Origin: Acidobacteriaceae bacterium
Lineage (GTDB): Bacteria > Acidobacteriota > Terriglobia > Terriglobales > Acidobacteriaceae
DNA: 59,394 bases
Reading direction: 5' to 3'
Assembly (NCBI GenBank): GCA_021323655.1
Contig: JAJPKO010000013.1
Location: 1 to 59,394, forward strand
The notes below the pieces were generated by a model. That model saw only the letters and a list, made by a program, of their open reading frames with translations, made no database searches and was not told the DNA's origin. A program made the position numbers and the translations under genes. Positions 1 to 9,520 of the stretch are shown here, one piece after another. Each line of letters starts with the position of its first letter. Position 1 is the stretch's first letter.

Positions 1-373
1 TCGGTTGGTTCCATCGTCCTCGTCCCGGAGGTCTCGCTCCCCCTGTTTGTACCAACCTTCCAAGCCTACAAGCCGAACCAATTGTGCGAAAGAAATCCTA
101 CGTTATCACCGCGGAACGCCGACCTTCGCGGCGAGCGGATGGAGATGGCGCCGCAATAGAATGCCAGCGTGGTATGCCGTCCGGTGACGACGCTTGGAAA
201 CATCCATCCTTCCTCTGAGGCCGGCGCGATCTTTTGCCATCTTGTGGGAAAGGATATGAAGCCAAACTGTGAATCAACCTCTGACGAGCCCAGTGCGAGT
301 GACCGCCGTTCCTGCGGCGCACCACCGTCTCTTCCCTTCGGCGCTTACGGGGACGCAGGTCCCATGCCGCCTA
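1..373. other. No recognised gene at the left edge
   Basis: I see no convincing gene here. The short open frames on both strands (for example one at 98-325 on the minus strand) have biased, arginine- and serine-rich translations typical of chance frames in GC-rich DNA, with no domain I recognise. The stretch lies downstream of the minus-strand glycosidase gene and may hold its 3' untranslated region, but no hairpin followed by a T-run was found. Confidence 0.4.
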
Positions 374-2689
374 TCACAAAATCACTCTCACCTCGATCCA
401 CTCTAACGGCTGTCCTTCAGAGTTGCTGGCCTCGACATTTAGAATGAGCCTGCCATTCTCGATCATTGCGATCTTCACCGGTGCTTCCGTAGTGACAGGG
501 TCGCGGAAAAAGTGACTCCGAATCTCAGCCTTCCGCCCTGCGAGTCTGCGAAGCGCGAGGGTGCCCTCCCCATAAGGAGCGATCGCCAATTGTTCGCATT
601 GAGTAATGTCCTGGTCCGTTCGCGAACTAACAATCACGGGGAAATTCGCCTGTACGGTGTCCTTTACTCTTGAATCTGACGATGAAGATGTAAAAATATC
701 TCCATCCTCAGATGGAGGTCGATACGCCATCAGGACGAGTTCCCCATGTTCAAATCGCGCCCAAGACCACGCGTGAGCTCCACGCACGGCAGCATAGGCA
801 ACGTTGCCGATGGGGGCGATCTCAAATACGTTCGAGGAACGCAGGGTTTTTGCAACTCCGTTGTATCTCGCAATCTGTTCCCGCGTGCTCTTTTCGTTCT
901 TCTCGTCTCCCGCAAAATCATTCAGTGTTCCGATGGTTCCATTAGCCGCCGAGTCGAACCAGATTGCCGGTGAACTTGACCAATCATACCCCGTGGAACC
1001 GTAGGTCGGAACTCCCAGCCGCCCCATCAGGCTACTAAAAAAAAGGCGGCGGTTGGCCTCTACGTCATAGTCGCCAAAATCCATCCATAAATCGTCCAAG
1101 CTGTGAAGATCGAAGTAATCGAGAAACAGCGGCGAAAGGCTGTAGTACATCACAACCAGGTCCGGATTTTCCTTCCGCATAGCGTTAATCACAATGTCCA
1201 AGCCCTTCCGCATCAGCAATTCACCGGCCCACTTCTGGTCCCGCGGCGCAGCCACGCTGAGTGCGGGAAGTTCATAGCCGAAATCGAACTTGAAAACATC
1301 AGGCTTATACCGCCGGATGAATTTCCGAACGACTTCAGTGAGAACATTTTCCACTTCCGGCTGCGTGAAGTCGAAGAGGTAGTAATCGCCTACGACAAAG
1401 GGTTTTCCTTCCGGCGTCTGCAACATGTTGGCTTCGGTCAATCCGAAGTCGGCGGGCCGCTCGCAGCGCATCAGCGCTGCCCACAAACCAATTTTCAACC
1501 CGTCCGCGCGTAACTTTGCAAGAAATTCCTCGAAATGTGGAAACCTGGTGGCCGAGTGCTCGAGACTTCCGTATGCGCTCTCCCACTTATCGTCGATCGA
1601 AAACAATCCAGCTTTCATTCCTGATGCCTGCAACTTTTCGTAAAGGCCGTGCAGGAACATCTCGTCCAGGTTCTGGCCCTGCTTTCCGCGTTCGCACTGT
1701 GCCCCCCAGGTACAAAACTGCGGGGCGAGCACAGCCGCGTTCTTACGTGCGGAGTTTTGTTTTATGTGGATGACGCCCGCACGCAGTAGTTCTTCATAGT
1801 ACGACGCGATCGAATCGTAGTAATTGGCGGCGAACGTCCATAGCAAGGCCGTCCCGATCTTCATTTCGCCAGGACCGCGAAGTTGCTTCCACAGGTCGCT
1901 ACGATAATCGATCTTGAGGCCGACGCGTCCCTGAGATAGCTGCAGGAAAAGGTCCCCTGCGGGCAAATCCGCAAGACCGCAGGTAAAAGCGGCGTAGTCT
2001 TCCTGTGATAATATGAATGGAGAAGCGCTGTCGCTCTTAGGGGATAATCCGCAGAAGTAATGCACGGGCAGCCCCCATTGCTGGCTGAGTCCTGGCGTAG
2101 AGCTGCCGCGGCCGAGCCATACATCCCTTTCCATGTGGACTGAATCCGGAATAATTGGACTCACACCGTCGCCCATGCTGATTCCGGGCACGACAAGAAT
2201 TGAAGAATGGAGCGTAGGGCTGGGTTTGGATGGATCCGCTTGACAGAAATAGTGGAGACTGACGATGTCCTGTGATGCCGACGTTTTATATGTAATGCCG
2301 TCGGTCCATATCGCACGGTCGCCAAAGCGCCACGACAGACTGACCCGCGAGTCTCCATTCACATCTTCATACTCGAATGTCACTCTCCCAGGTTCTACCC
2401 TCGGTGTCGTCGCTTTGCCCTCAGTGCACTTGCGGTGGTTCGGTGCGTCAGCGGGAGAAACTACGATCGCCGGCTGCATTCTTCCACTCACGACTTTGCG
2501 GCCCTTTTTGTCGCTAATCTTGAATGTATCGTCGTTGACGAAATACTCCCACGTATAACTGCCGCAATCGACACGAATGTTTCCATTATGAGTCGCGATT
2601 GACGGTATCTCCATGCCGGATAACAATCGTCCCGAAGCTGACGCAAACAGGGCACCCTGCATGAACCTGCGCCGGTTTAATACACTCAT
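374..2689 (-). CDS. Tat-exported clan-D glycoside hydrolase (alpha-galactosidase-like)
   Basis: The 771-residue product is probably an exported glycosidase of the GH27/GH36/melibiase type. It starts with a twin-arginine signal (NRRRFMQG at residues 5-12, then a short hydrophobic stretch). A beta-rich region fills about residues 30-300 and a TIM barrel follows. Barrel landmarks are IDDKWES near 365, KIGLW near 399 and VFKFDFG with Asp469, which sits where clan-D enzymes carry their nucleophile. The LWMDFGDYD segment (Asp537, Asp540) is a candidate acid/base site. It is the last of three minus-strand genes with the CARDB glycosidase and the TonB receptor, so it probably digests the glycan that system takes up. 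Family is moderately sure; substrate is not known. Confidence 0.75.
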   Translation of the reverse strand: MSVLNRRRFMQGALFASASGRLLSGMEIPSIATHNGNIRVDCGSYTWEYFVNDDTFKISDKKGRKVVSGRMQPAIVVSPADAPNHRKCTEGKATTPRVEPGRVTFEYEDVNGDSRVSLSWRFGDRAIWTDGITYKTSASQDIVSLHYFCQADPSKPSPTLHSSILVVPGISMGDGVSPIIPDSVHMERDVWLGRGSSTPGLSQQWGLPVHYFCGLSPKSDSASPFILSQEDYAAFTCGLADLPAGDLFLQLSQGRVGLKIDYRSDLWKQLRGPGEMKIGTALLWTFAANYYDSIASYYEELLRAGVIHIKQNSARKNAAVLAPQFCTWGAQCERGKQGQNLDEMFLHGLYEKLQASGMKAGLFSIDDKWESAYGSLEHSATRFPHFEEFLAKLRADGLKIGLWAALMRCERPADFGLTEANMLQTPEGKPFVVGDYYLFDFTQPEVENVLTEVVRKFIRRYKPDVFKFDFGYELPALSVAAPRDQKWAGELLMRKGLDIVINAMRKENPDLVVMYYSLSPLFLDYFDLHSLDDLWMDFGDYDVEANRRLFFSSLMGRLGVPTYGSTGYDWSSSPAIWFDSAANGTIGTLNDFAGDEKNEKSTREQIARYNGVAKTLRSSNVFEIAPIGNVAYAAVRGAHAWSWARFEHGELVLMAYRPPSEDGDIFTSSSSDSRVKDTVQANFPVIVSSRTDQDITQCEQLAIAPYGEGTLALRRLAGRKAEIRSHFFRDPVTTEAPVKIAMIENGRLILNVEASNSEGQPLEWIEVRVIL

Positions 2690-2772
2690 CTGTCATCTCC
2701 TACTTTTCCACTTTTGACTGAACAATCATCCCACCTCCGGCTCCGTACGGCTGTGTCCAGAAACTTCCGCAT

Positions 2773-2841
2773 GTACTTAAAGAAAGTACTCTGGGTGAGG
2801 TAGGGCGAGGGAAACGGCACGCGGGCGATTCCCCTCGCCCT
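2773..2841. terminator. Two hairpins downstream of the CARDB glycosidase
   Basis: A small hairpin pairs GTACTT (2773-2778) with AAGTAC (2784-2789). A stronger one pairs AGGGCGAGGG (2802-2811) with CCCTCGCCCT (2832-2841) around a 20-base loop. Both lie just past the stop codon of the minus-strand gene ending at 2858 and before the next minus-strand gene. No T-run follows, so a classical intrinsic terminator is not shown; a processing or mRNA-end hairpin is as likely. Confidence 0.4.
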
Positions 2842-2857
2842 AGCGCGAAGAGGCTTC

Positions 2858-4696
2858 TTATTTTGTGATCTCCACTACGATGGCATAATCCCTGAGGGAG
2901 ATGGTCACGGAGCTCGGATCTGTCAGAGTTTGGATCGGGCTCGTTCCCGCAGTCGTATCGTAGACATTTACCAGAGTGACTGGAACCCCGAAGTTTACAG
3001 TTACGTTTGTTGGGTTGATGGTGATCGGTGTTCCGGCAGCCATGTTCCAGTTCGTGACGTTGTACCAGATCACAAGCTCGAACTGACCGGTCGATTTTTC
3101 AAGGAGCACGGAATTCGCTGTGGACGGCATACCGCTGAGCGAATAGTCGAGCGTTCCCGGGGTAAAGGTTCGTGCATTGGCCGCGGTATCCGATATCGGT
3201 ACCGACAGGTTATGCATATAGGTGGCGGCTGCAAGCGGTTGGCCGGGTCCCGCGAAAATGTTCCAACCTGTATCTCCAGACCAGGGGTAAAAGGTATATA
3301 CCGCAGCCAGTTGATATCCTTCTACGTATGCATTCAGGAGACCAGTTACGATATTTTTCCCAGCTGTGAATTGGTCAACCAAGTGCCCACCCGGGTTCGG
3401 CGTTCCTACCTGAAAGCCAAACTCCGTGATCACCTTGGGAAGGGCATCGGCTTGAGCCTGTGTATAGCCGGAATAGTAGTTCGGCCACCACGTGCTGACG
3501 GTGTCACTATATAGCTGCTGTTTAATATAGTCCGTGTTTTCCGTGACCGTCTCCGCGGCTCCGTGCCAGATCGGATAAACATGCTCGTTCGCATAATCCG
3601 CAAATTGCGTTCCTGCAGGGAATGAAGCCCCAGATCCAGACGGAATCGTGAGGAACTGCAGGCCGTCGTTTTCCCATTCAGCACCTAGAAGTGTCGCGTC
3701 GTACACAGGATAGTTCTGAAGTACGGGGTCGGCTTTCACCGCGGCGTAGAAGTCGCGCTGCCACTGAGCGACGGGCACAAACGTACAGTTGCTTGTGCAG
3801 GGATATTTAGAAGATGTCTGGCCTTGATAAGTGATGGGGTTATATATAGGCTCGTTAAAACCTTCAATTGCCTGGAGAACTCCTTGGTCCGCCATCGTCC
3901 GGAGATTGCCTATGATCGTCGGAATATCTGCCGACGTCCCGGATGTATACCAAGGAAGTGCGATGAACTTCAATCCCTGGGAGGCTATGACCTGATATGG
4001 ACCACTTGATGCGTCCCCGATTCCGTCGCGCCACTGCTTGATCCCTGTGTATTGTATGTCCGCCGCAAGGTTAGAAGTGCTATAGCTTCCGGAGTGCCCG
4101 GCCGTGCCCCAAATATTTTGGAAGTCGGCTGCTCTAGCCGCTGAGATCCTGGGAGCGCCGATAACAATCGATTGCTGGAGTATGTTGTTCGATGTATTTG
4201 ATTCTGGGAAGTCATTACCAGGGTTGACGACTGCGGCAATCGTATGCGTGCCGTTGGCAATGAAGTGTGCTCCGCCCCCATATATCGCGGGAGGAATAGG
4301 GGTAGAGCTTACCGTCACCGATTGGCCCACCGCCAGAGACTCAGTGATACCCCCCCACGTCCAATTTGCCCCATCCACCGTGAATTCGACACCGATCCAC
4401 GCGTTCGGCGTTGTGGCTGCACCTCGGTTCGTCAATACGGCGGTAAAATTGCCGTTTGTAGCGTCGTAGTAGAAAGAGCTGACAATCATGTCTGGTAAAG
4501 CCTGGGAGACAGCATAACGTGGAGCTGCCAGAATCAAGAAGCCCACAGCGAATAGGACAGCACGAGAAAGAATACGGTTATTGTGCGAGAATCTGGCTTT
4601 CATGTTTCCGAGGGGTTGGGCGGAACTACGTTGCGCTCTCCAACCGGAGGCGCAGGCGGCGTGTACGTCAGTATTATCCTGAGGCATGGTTCTCAT
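2858..4696 (-). CDS. Secreted glycoside hydrolase with N-terminal CARDB domain
   Basis: The 612-residue protein has a secretion signal, an Ig-like CARDB domain (about residues 66-180) and a TIM-barrel glycosidase domain (about 185-515), then a small C-terminal beta region. GFNEP with Glu282 and ITEFGF with Glu425 have the spacing of the acid/base and nucleophile of retaining clan-A enzymes (GH5/GH39-like). The ATG at 4696 has a good AAGGAG seven bases upstream. However, the hydrophobic signal begins only after Met32 (4603), so the true start could be there. It lies between the TonB receptor and the clan-D glycosidase on one strand, in line with extracellular polysaccharide cleavage. The exact family and substrate cannot be read by eye. 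Confidence 0.75.
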   Translation of the reverse strand: MRTMPQDNTDVHAACASGWRAQRSSAQPLGNMKARFSHNNRILSRAVLFAVGFLILAAPRYAVSQALPDMIVSSFYYDATNGNFTAVLTNRGAATTPNAWIGVEFTVDGANWTWGGITESLAVGQSVTVSSTPIPPAIYGGGAHFIANGTHTIAAVVNPGNDFPESNTSNNILQQSIVIGAPRISAARAADFQNIWGTAGHSGSYSTSNLAADIQYTGIKQWRDGIGDASSGPYQVIASQGLKFIALPWYTSGTSADIPTIIGNLRTMADQGVLQAIEGFNEPIYNPITYQGQTSSKYPCTSNCTFVPVAQWQRDFYAAVKADPVLQNYPVYDATLLGAEWENDGLQFLTIPSGSGASFPAGTQFADYANEHVYPIWHGAAETVTENTDYIKQQLYSDTVSTWWPNYYSGYTQAQADALPKVITEFGFQVGTPNPGGHLVDQFTAGKNIVTGLLNAYVEGYQLAAVYTFYPWSGDTGWNIFAGPGQPLAAATYMHNLSVPISDTAANARTFTPGTLDYSLSGMPSTANSVLLEKSTGQFELVIWYNVTNWNMAAGTPITINPTNVTVNFGVPVTLVNVYDTTAGTSPIQTLTDPSSVTISLRDYAIVVEITK

Positions 4697-4839
4697 GTCT
4701 GTTCTCCTTGTTGGAATATGCTGCTAATTGCTCGCCCATTAATTCCCGCCGGAAGTCTGTCGGGGCTATGCCGATGCCTTACGAAGAGTTGGAGCAGGTC
4801 TTGGGGCGGCTACGCAGCCGTCCAAGATTTACTCCCGAG

Positions 4840-7800
4840 TTACCACTCGAAGCGGGCGCCAAGTTGGCCAACGCGGTTCCCTGAGACGCCCGTGACATGA
4901 CCAAAGTAGGCGGTCCCAAAATCGAGATTCGGGCTGTTCCAGTAGTGGCGATTGAAGACATTGAAGAAGTCTGCGCGAATCGTCACGGTATACCGGTTAT
5001 CCGAGCCAAATCTAGTGTTTTTCAGGAAACTCGCGTTTTCCGACGGCTGTGCCCAATTGCGCCAATTAGGGAAGATTCGCGGGCTGTTGCCAAACTCGCC
5101 GAGCTTCGGATTCGAGAAGATGGTCGGATCTACGAAGAGACTGCCTGGGTCAGGCCCGGCTCCGGCGACCGTCGGGTTCCACGCAGGATTCCAATGCTTG
5201 AAGTGATTCTTGAAGCTGGCTCCCGGCGCCACATTGGTGTACAGGGCGCTCCATCCGGGATAGGTGTTACTTGCGCCTACCGCCCATATCTGGCTACCAT
5301 TGCCATACCACACGTTGGTTGCCACCTGCCATCCACTCACCAGGATATTCACCGGCCGTCCTGAAGCGGAGAGGAACCGGCGCCCCCGGCCCAACGGAAG
5401 CTCGTAGGTCAAGTAGCCCTTGATAATCTGGTTGGTCGATGGAACCTGGGCTTCGCGCTGATACTGGTAGGGATCCTGGTACCAATAACCCCCGGCCCCC
5501 CAGACATCGTAAATCGCGTTACCCGTATTACCCGTCGAACGGCTCCAGTTATAGCTGAGGTCGAGATTCAGGGCCCCGGTCAATTTTCTACCTTCGATAG
5601 TGATCGCATTGTACCCCGACTGCCCGATCGGCGTATTCGTGAAATAGACAGGGGACCAGTTGGCTCGCGTCTGAGGGTATGGCGAAATCGCCATCCAGCC
5701 CTGCCCGCAGAACCCTGGGTAAGGATAGGGATAGCCATCCTTCGCGGCTGTACCAGCATCGCAAATCCAGTCTGTCAGGTGCCCATCAAAAAGATGAGGC
5801 CGGTAGGTACTCCACGTCGGATGGTTTAGCGGAACCAGGTTTCCGTCGTGAAGGTTGCGGCCGCTATTTCCAAGATAGCTCACCTCAATCACGCTATGCG
5901 CGGGAAGCTCATAGTCAAGTCCGATGTACCAATTCTCCGTAAATCCCAGTTGGCGGGTCCGGGGATCCACGTTCGGAAATCCCCAGGTGCTCTGATATCC
6001 GACGTTGGCAGGATCGGGGCCGCGAGGGGCCGTATACACGCCGCCATAGGTCACGCCATCCCATTGGAACGCGGGCGTGGTGCCTATTGGATTAATAAAA
6101 TCCGACCCTACAAAGCCCACCTGTGATCCGTAAGGAATTCCGGAGTAGCCGTTCCATCCCAAAGGCACAAACGTGATTCCACCCGAGCCCCGGGCCACCA
6201 GCTTGTTGGTCACCTTATATGAAATTCCCAGACTAGGCGCAAGCTGATGCCAGTCGGTATAGGTTTCGAAGCTGTCGTCGGGATTCTTTAGCCAGACGTA
6301 GGCACCCGGAATGCCGCCATACGCCTGGTTAGGTGCGTTCGGGTCCCAGTTGGACCAATGCCCGTCTTTGACATGCAGCGGCCTGGTCAATTCCCAGCGA
6401 AGAGAGCCATGAACCGTCAGCCGCGAACCGATGCGGATATCGTCTTCCCCGAAGAACGCTAGCTCCTTGCGGCGGCCGTACAGGGAATACGGGACCTGCT
6501 TGCTGGCGCTGGACACTTGCCCAAGGAGGAAATTTGCAAAACCGAAGCCAGTAAAGGTGTTTTCATACCAATCTCCCGGTTGAAACGAGTTATTCGCGAA
6601 GTTATAGGTCAGAGCAGTTCCATTGCTGCTAGCGTTGAACCCAAGGGCTCTATATTCAAACCCGAATTTCAGCACATGGCGGCCCGTGGTCCACGTCAGA
6701 ATATCGTTCAACACGCCATTGTAGGCGACATAGCCTGGGGGATAGTTACCGCTGATCCCAAGCTCACCTACACCATTGACAGCATTGCCGAAGCGGATCT
6801 GCGGAAGAAAGTGGTACTTCTGGACGCTTCCAAAGCCTGCCGGACCCGACCAATCCGTGTTCCCGGCGAGTTCCTGCAAGGTCCTGCCCTTATTCGTGAA
6901 AGAGTTAAAAGTGAAGGCGATGACATTCAACAGAGACGGTGAAAACGTATGCGTTTCACTAATCCGGTACGAGTCGGAGATGGTGATCTGCTGCCCGCCC
7001 TGCGTCAAGGGACCGCCCGTGGTCGTTCCTGGCTGCCAGAGCGATTGGTTCGTGCCACAGCCGTTCGATAGACAATCGCGCGGGCGGAGAATGTAAAGAA
7101 AGGATGATGCAATGTGGTCGTTATCCCTCGCCCACCAGTCGTACTTCAAGCTGAATTGAGTCTGATGTTGCCAAGGAACCCAAGCTACCTGCGATGGAAA
7201 ATTGTTCGAGACCCCTGGGCCTGTCGGCGCATAATACTTCCTATAGAGATCGGCGATCCTTGTAGAGATGGGACTCAGCGGATCTGTGATCACATTGCCG
7301 GGGTAGACCGTTCCCCTGGGACTCCAAATCGAGCCGAAGTAGACTGTGTTTCCGGCCGAGTCGGTGTATGGTCGGCCGTCCCATCTCAGGAGTGGGCACG
7401 GGACGTTGGGAGTCTTGCATTGGCCGAGGGGGTTCGCATTAGCGCCCGCCGTCAGCAACTCACTGAAATCCCCCTGTAGCATCTTCAAGGTTGGAGTCGT
7501 ATTTCCAAGGGAATTTCTCAGATAGTTCGCCGTCATGAATTTCTCGTAGGCGCCGAAGATGTACATCTTCTTTAGCCCCAGCCACTGTTTCCAGACGGGC
7601 CCGCCGCCTGCGACACCATAGTCGAAGTACCGGTTGTAAGCGCGGCGATAATTTTGCTTGCAGGATTCATCCGACGGAGCGCATTGAGATAACCACCAGT
7701 TGTTGTCCCAAGTATTTGCATTGAGAGCCTCGTTCTGCAAAAAGCCAAACGCACTCCCGTGGAACTTTTCAGTTCCCGATTTCAGCTCGAGGTTCACGGA

Positions 7801-8532
7801 GCCTGCGCCGGAGCGCCCATCGACAGCGCTCAATCCGGCCGTAGTCACCTGTACTTCCTCGACTGCGTCCATGCTGGGCTGGTTTTCCGCAAGATCACCG
7901 ATAACACCTGAATCGTTGGAAGTTCCATCGATGTTCACGGCGGTTGTATGCGCCTGGCTTCCGGCAATAGTGAGTCCCCAGCTGCCGCCTCCCATGTTGG
8001 GGGTAATGGCCTCGGTAAGGCCAAGGATGTTACGCCCGCCTTGATCGCCTACAATTGAAAGAGGCAGATCCTTCAACTGACGTTTGCCGACGTTCGTGCC
8101 CAACTCGGTTTGCATTGGGAGGACCGGCGTTGTCGTCACGGTCACCGTCTCGGTTATCGCCCCCACTTTCAGGATAGTGTCCACCTGCACCTCCTGCTGA
8201 GTCCGCAATACGATTCCGGTCTGGTGAAGAGTCGCAAATCCAGTTTTGGTGAAGGTCAGTTCGTATTGCCCGATGGGCAATTGAGATAACGAGTAATACC
8301 CCAGATTGTTTGTGACAGACTTTATCTGTGCACCAGTGGTGATCTGAGTTGCAACCACTTCCACTTTCGGCACCGCTGCGCCTGTAGAATCCGTCACCGT
8401 CCCAAAGATGGTCGCACGATCCGACTGAGCATGCAGATTCGAGGCCATGAAAAAGAAAACCAACATGCTCAGCAAGAACTGCGAACGTCTAATAGCGATT
8501 GGACTCCGCCACCACCCCCGATTGAACATCAT
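4840..8532 (-). CDS. TonB-dependent outer-membrane receptor, Oar-like, with carboxypeptidase-regulatory-like domain
   Basis: A very large outer-membrane transporter of about 1230 residues. The chosen ATG (8532, followed by a second ATG) sits behind GGAGGGG; an upstream in-frame start at 8607 would add 25 residues ahead of the signal peptide. After the signal (LLSMLVFFFMASNLHA) comes a CarboxypepD_reg/SusC-type domain (IFGTVTDSTGAAVPKVEV), then a plug-like region and a long beta-barrel with many aromatic and Asn-rich turns. The chain ends in FEW, a C-terminal aromatic as expected for outer-membrane beta-barrels. No classical TonB box is obvious, which is common in Oar-like proteins. Its place beside two glycosidases and opposite a sugar operon suggests import of glycan fragments; this is inference. 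Confidence 0.88.
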   Translation of the reverse strand: MMFNRGWWRSPIAIRRSQFLLSMLVFFFMASNLHAQSDRATIFGTVTDSTGAAVPKVEVVATQITTGAQIKSVTNNLGYYSLSQLPIGQYELTFTKTGFATLHQTGIVLRTQQEVQVDTILKVGAITETVTVTTTPVLPMQTELGTNVGKRQLKDLPLSIVGDQGGRNILGLTEAITPNMGGGSWGLTIAGSQAHTTAVNIDGTSNDSGVIGDLAENQPSMDAVEEVQVTTAGLSAVDGRSGAGSVNLELKSGTEKFHGSAFGFLQNEALNANTWDNNWWLSQCAPSDESCKQNYRRAYNRYFDYGVAGGGPVWKQWLGLKKMYIFGAYEKFMTANYLRNSLGNTTPTLKMLQGDFSELLTAGANANPLGQCKTPNVPCPLLRWDGRPYTDSAGNTVYFGSIWSPRGTVYPGNVITDPLSPISTRIADLYRKYYAPTGPGVSNNFPSQVAWVPWQHQTQFSLKYDWWARDNDHIASSFLYILRPRDCLSNGCGTNQSLWQPGTTTGGPLTQGGQQITISDSYRISETHTFSPSLLNVIAFTFNSFTNKGRTLQELAGNTDWSGPAGFGSVQKYHFLPQIRFGNAVNGVGELGISGNYPPGYVAYNGVLNDILTWTTGRHVLKFGFEYRALGFNASSNGTALTYNFANNSFQPGDWYENTFTGFGFANFLLGQVSSASKQVPYSLYGRRKELAFFGEDDIRIGSRLTVHGSLRWELTRPLHVKDGHWSNWDPNAPNQAYGGIPGAYVWLKNPDDSFETYTDWHQLAPSLGISYKVTNKLVARGSGGITFVPLGWNGYSGIPYGSQVGFVGSDFINPIGTTPAFQWDGVTYGGVYTAPRGPDPANVGYQSTWGFPNVDPRTRQLGFTENWYIGLDYELPAHSVIEVSYLGNSGRNLHDGNLVPLNHPTWSTYRPHLFDGHLTDWICDAGTAAKDGYPYPYPGFCGQGWMAISPYPQTRANWSPVYFTNTPIGQSGYNAITIEGRKLTGALNLDLSYNWSRSTGNTGNAIYDVWGAGGYWYQDPYQYQREAQVPSTNQIIKGYLTYELPLGRGRRFLSASGRPVNILVSGWQVATNVWYGNGSQIWAVGASNTYPGWSALYTNVAPGASFKNHFKHWNPAWNPTVAGAGPDPGSLFVDPTIFSNPKLGEFGNSPRIFPNWRNWAQPSENASFLKNTRFGSDNRYTVTIRADFFNVFNRHYWNSPNLDFGTAYFGHVTGVSGNRVGQLGARFEW

Positions 8533-8640
8533 TTTTCCCCTCCACTTGGACACTGGCAAATTTTGATCTCTCAAGTTCGAGTTCTCTTTGGAAAACGTGA
8601 GCACCATATCTGCGCTATCATAAGGTTGTCAACAAGAAAA

Positions 8641-8698
8641 TACATCATATTGTCATGATGACCTGATGTATAGTACAAATGTCGTCGATGATGTATAC
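8641..8698. promoter_or_regulatory. Candidate GntR operator region between divergent receptor and catabolic operon
   Basis: The gap between the TonB receptor start (8532, minus) and gntR (8732, plus) holds TACATCA at 8641-8647 facing TGATGTA at 8664-8670, and a second TGATGTA at 8689-8695, spaced 23 and 25 bases. Inside lies GTCAT-G-ATGAC (8652-8662), a perfect odd palindrome, then GTATAGTAC (8668-8676) and GTATAC (8693-8698). The latter two resemble the GT-N-TA-N-AC pattern reported for HutC-type GntR proteins. The repeats are direct observation; their use as binding sites is inferred from position. Confidence 0.5.
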
Positions 8699-8731
8699 GA
8701 CTGCGCGCAGCCTGCGCTATGCTCGGTGTCT

Positions 8732-9520
8732 ATGAGAATTGGCAAATCCGGCGGTATCCCCCTGTACGTCCAAATTCGTGAGAGACTTAGAGCCGAATTG
8801 GACGAGATGGAGTCCGATGCGCCCATCCCCTCTGAGCCGGATCTTGAAAAGAAATTTAACGTGAGCCGGATCACGATCCGGCGCGCGATCGAGGACCTGG
8901 CGGCCGAAGGTCTGCTCATTCGCAAGCAGGGCCGAGGAACCTTCGTTCAACGTCGAAAATTCACCCACGAATTGAGCGGCATCTCGAGCTGGACTGAACA
9001 ATTGAAGCGGCTCGGCTTTTCCCCAAAGACCGCACATCGAAAAGTGCGGATTGAGCCCGCTCCGTCTCATTTAACCGAAACTCTTCGGTTGTCCCCTGAC
9101 GAGAGGGTGGCCTGTTTTGAAAGGGTTCGGCTGGCGGCACGCGAGCCGATCTCTCACATGATCAATTATGTGCCGATGCGCCTTCTGCCGGGTTTTTCGG
9201 TTCGACAATTTTCAGGCGAGTCCCTATACGAATTCCTGGAGCACGAGTTTGGACTTGCTCCCGCTGTTTCGATTGATACCGTCGGTGCTAGAACGGCCTC
9301 CGATGAAGAAGCGGATGCCCTTCACATCGAGCCAAAAGCGCCAGTTTTGATTGTTCGCCGTGTTAGCTATCTCGAGGACGGCACCCCACTAGAACTCGCT
9401 ATTGTTGTCTCGCGAGGTGACAGGTATGAATACCAGGTCAGTCTCGAGGATCGATCTCGCAGGGTGCGAGTACCCGAACTATTTCAAGCAGCTCTAGCTG
9501 GTCAAAAGGTTGATCGATAA
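8732..9520 (+). CDS. GntR family (HutC subfamily) transcriptional regulator with UTRA domain
   Basis: The protein has a winged helix in its first 75 residues: IPLYVQIRERLRAELD, then SEPDLEKKFNVSRITIRRAIEDLAAEGLLIRKQGRGTF, the classic GntR recognition pattern. A UTRA ligand-binding domain follows, ending in a segment typical of effector-binding C-termini. I chose ATG 8732 because GntR proteins usually begin just before PLYxQI; an upstream in-frame ATG at 8666 would place the N-terminus over the palindromic sites. Its TAA shares one base with the next gene's ATG (TAATG), so it heads the catabolic operon and probably represses it until a sugar or sugar-phosphate binds. Confidence 0.88.
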   Translation: MRIGKSGGIPLYVQIRERLRAELDEMESDAPIPSEPDLEKKFNVSRITIRRAIEDLAAEGLLIRKQGRGTFVQRRKFTHELSGISSWTEQLKRLGFSPKTAHRKVRIEPAPSHLTETLRLSPDERVACFERVRLAAREPISHMINYVPMRLLPGFSVRQFSGESLYEFLEHEFGLAPAVSIDTVGARTASDEEADALHIEPKAPVLIVRRVSYLEDGTPLELAIVVSRGDRYEYQVSLEDRSRRVRVPELFQAALAGQKVDR

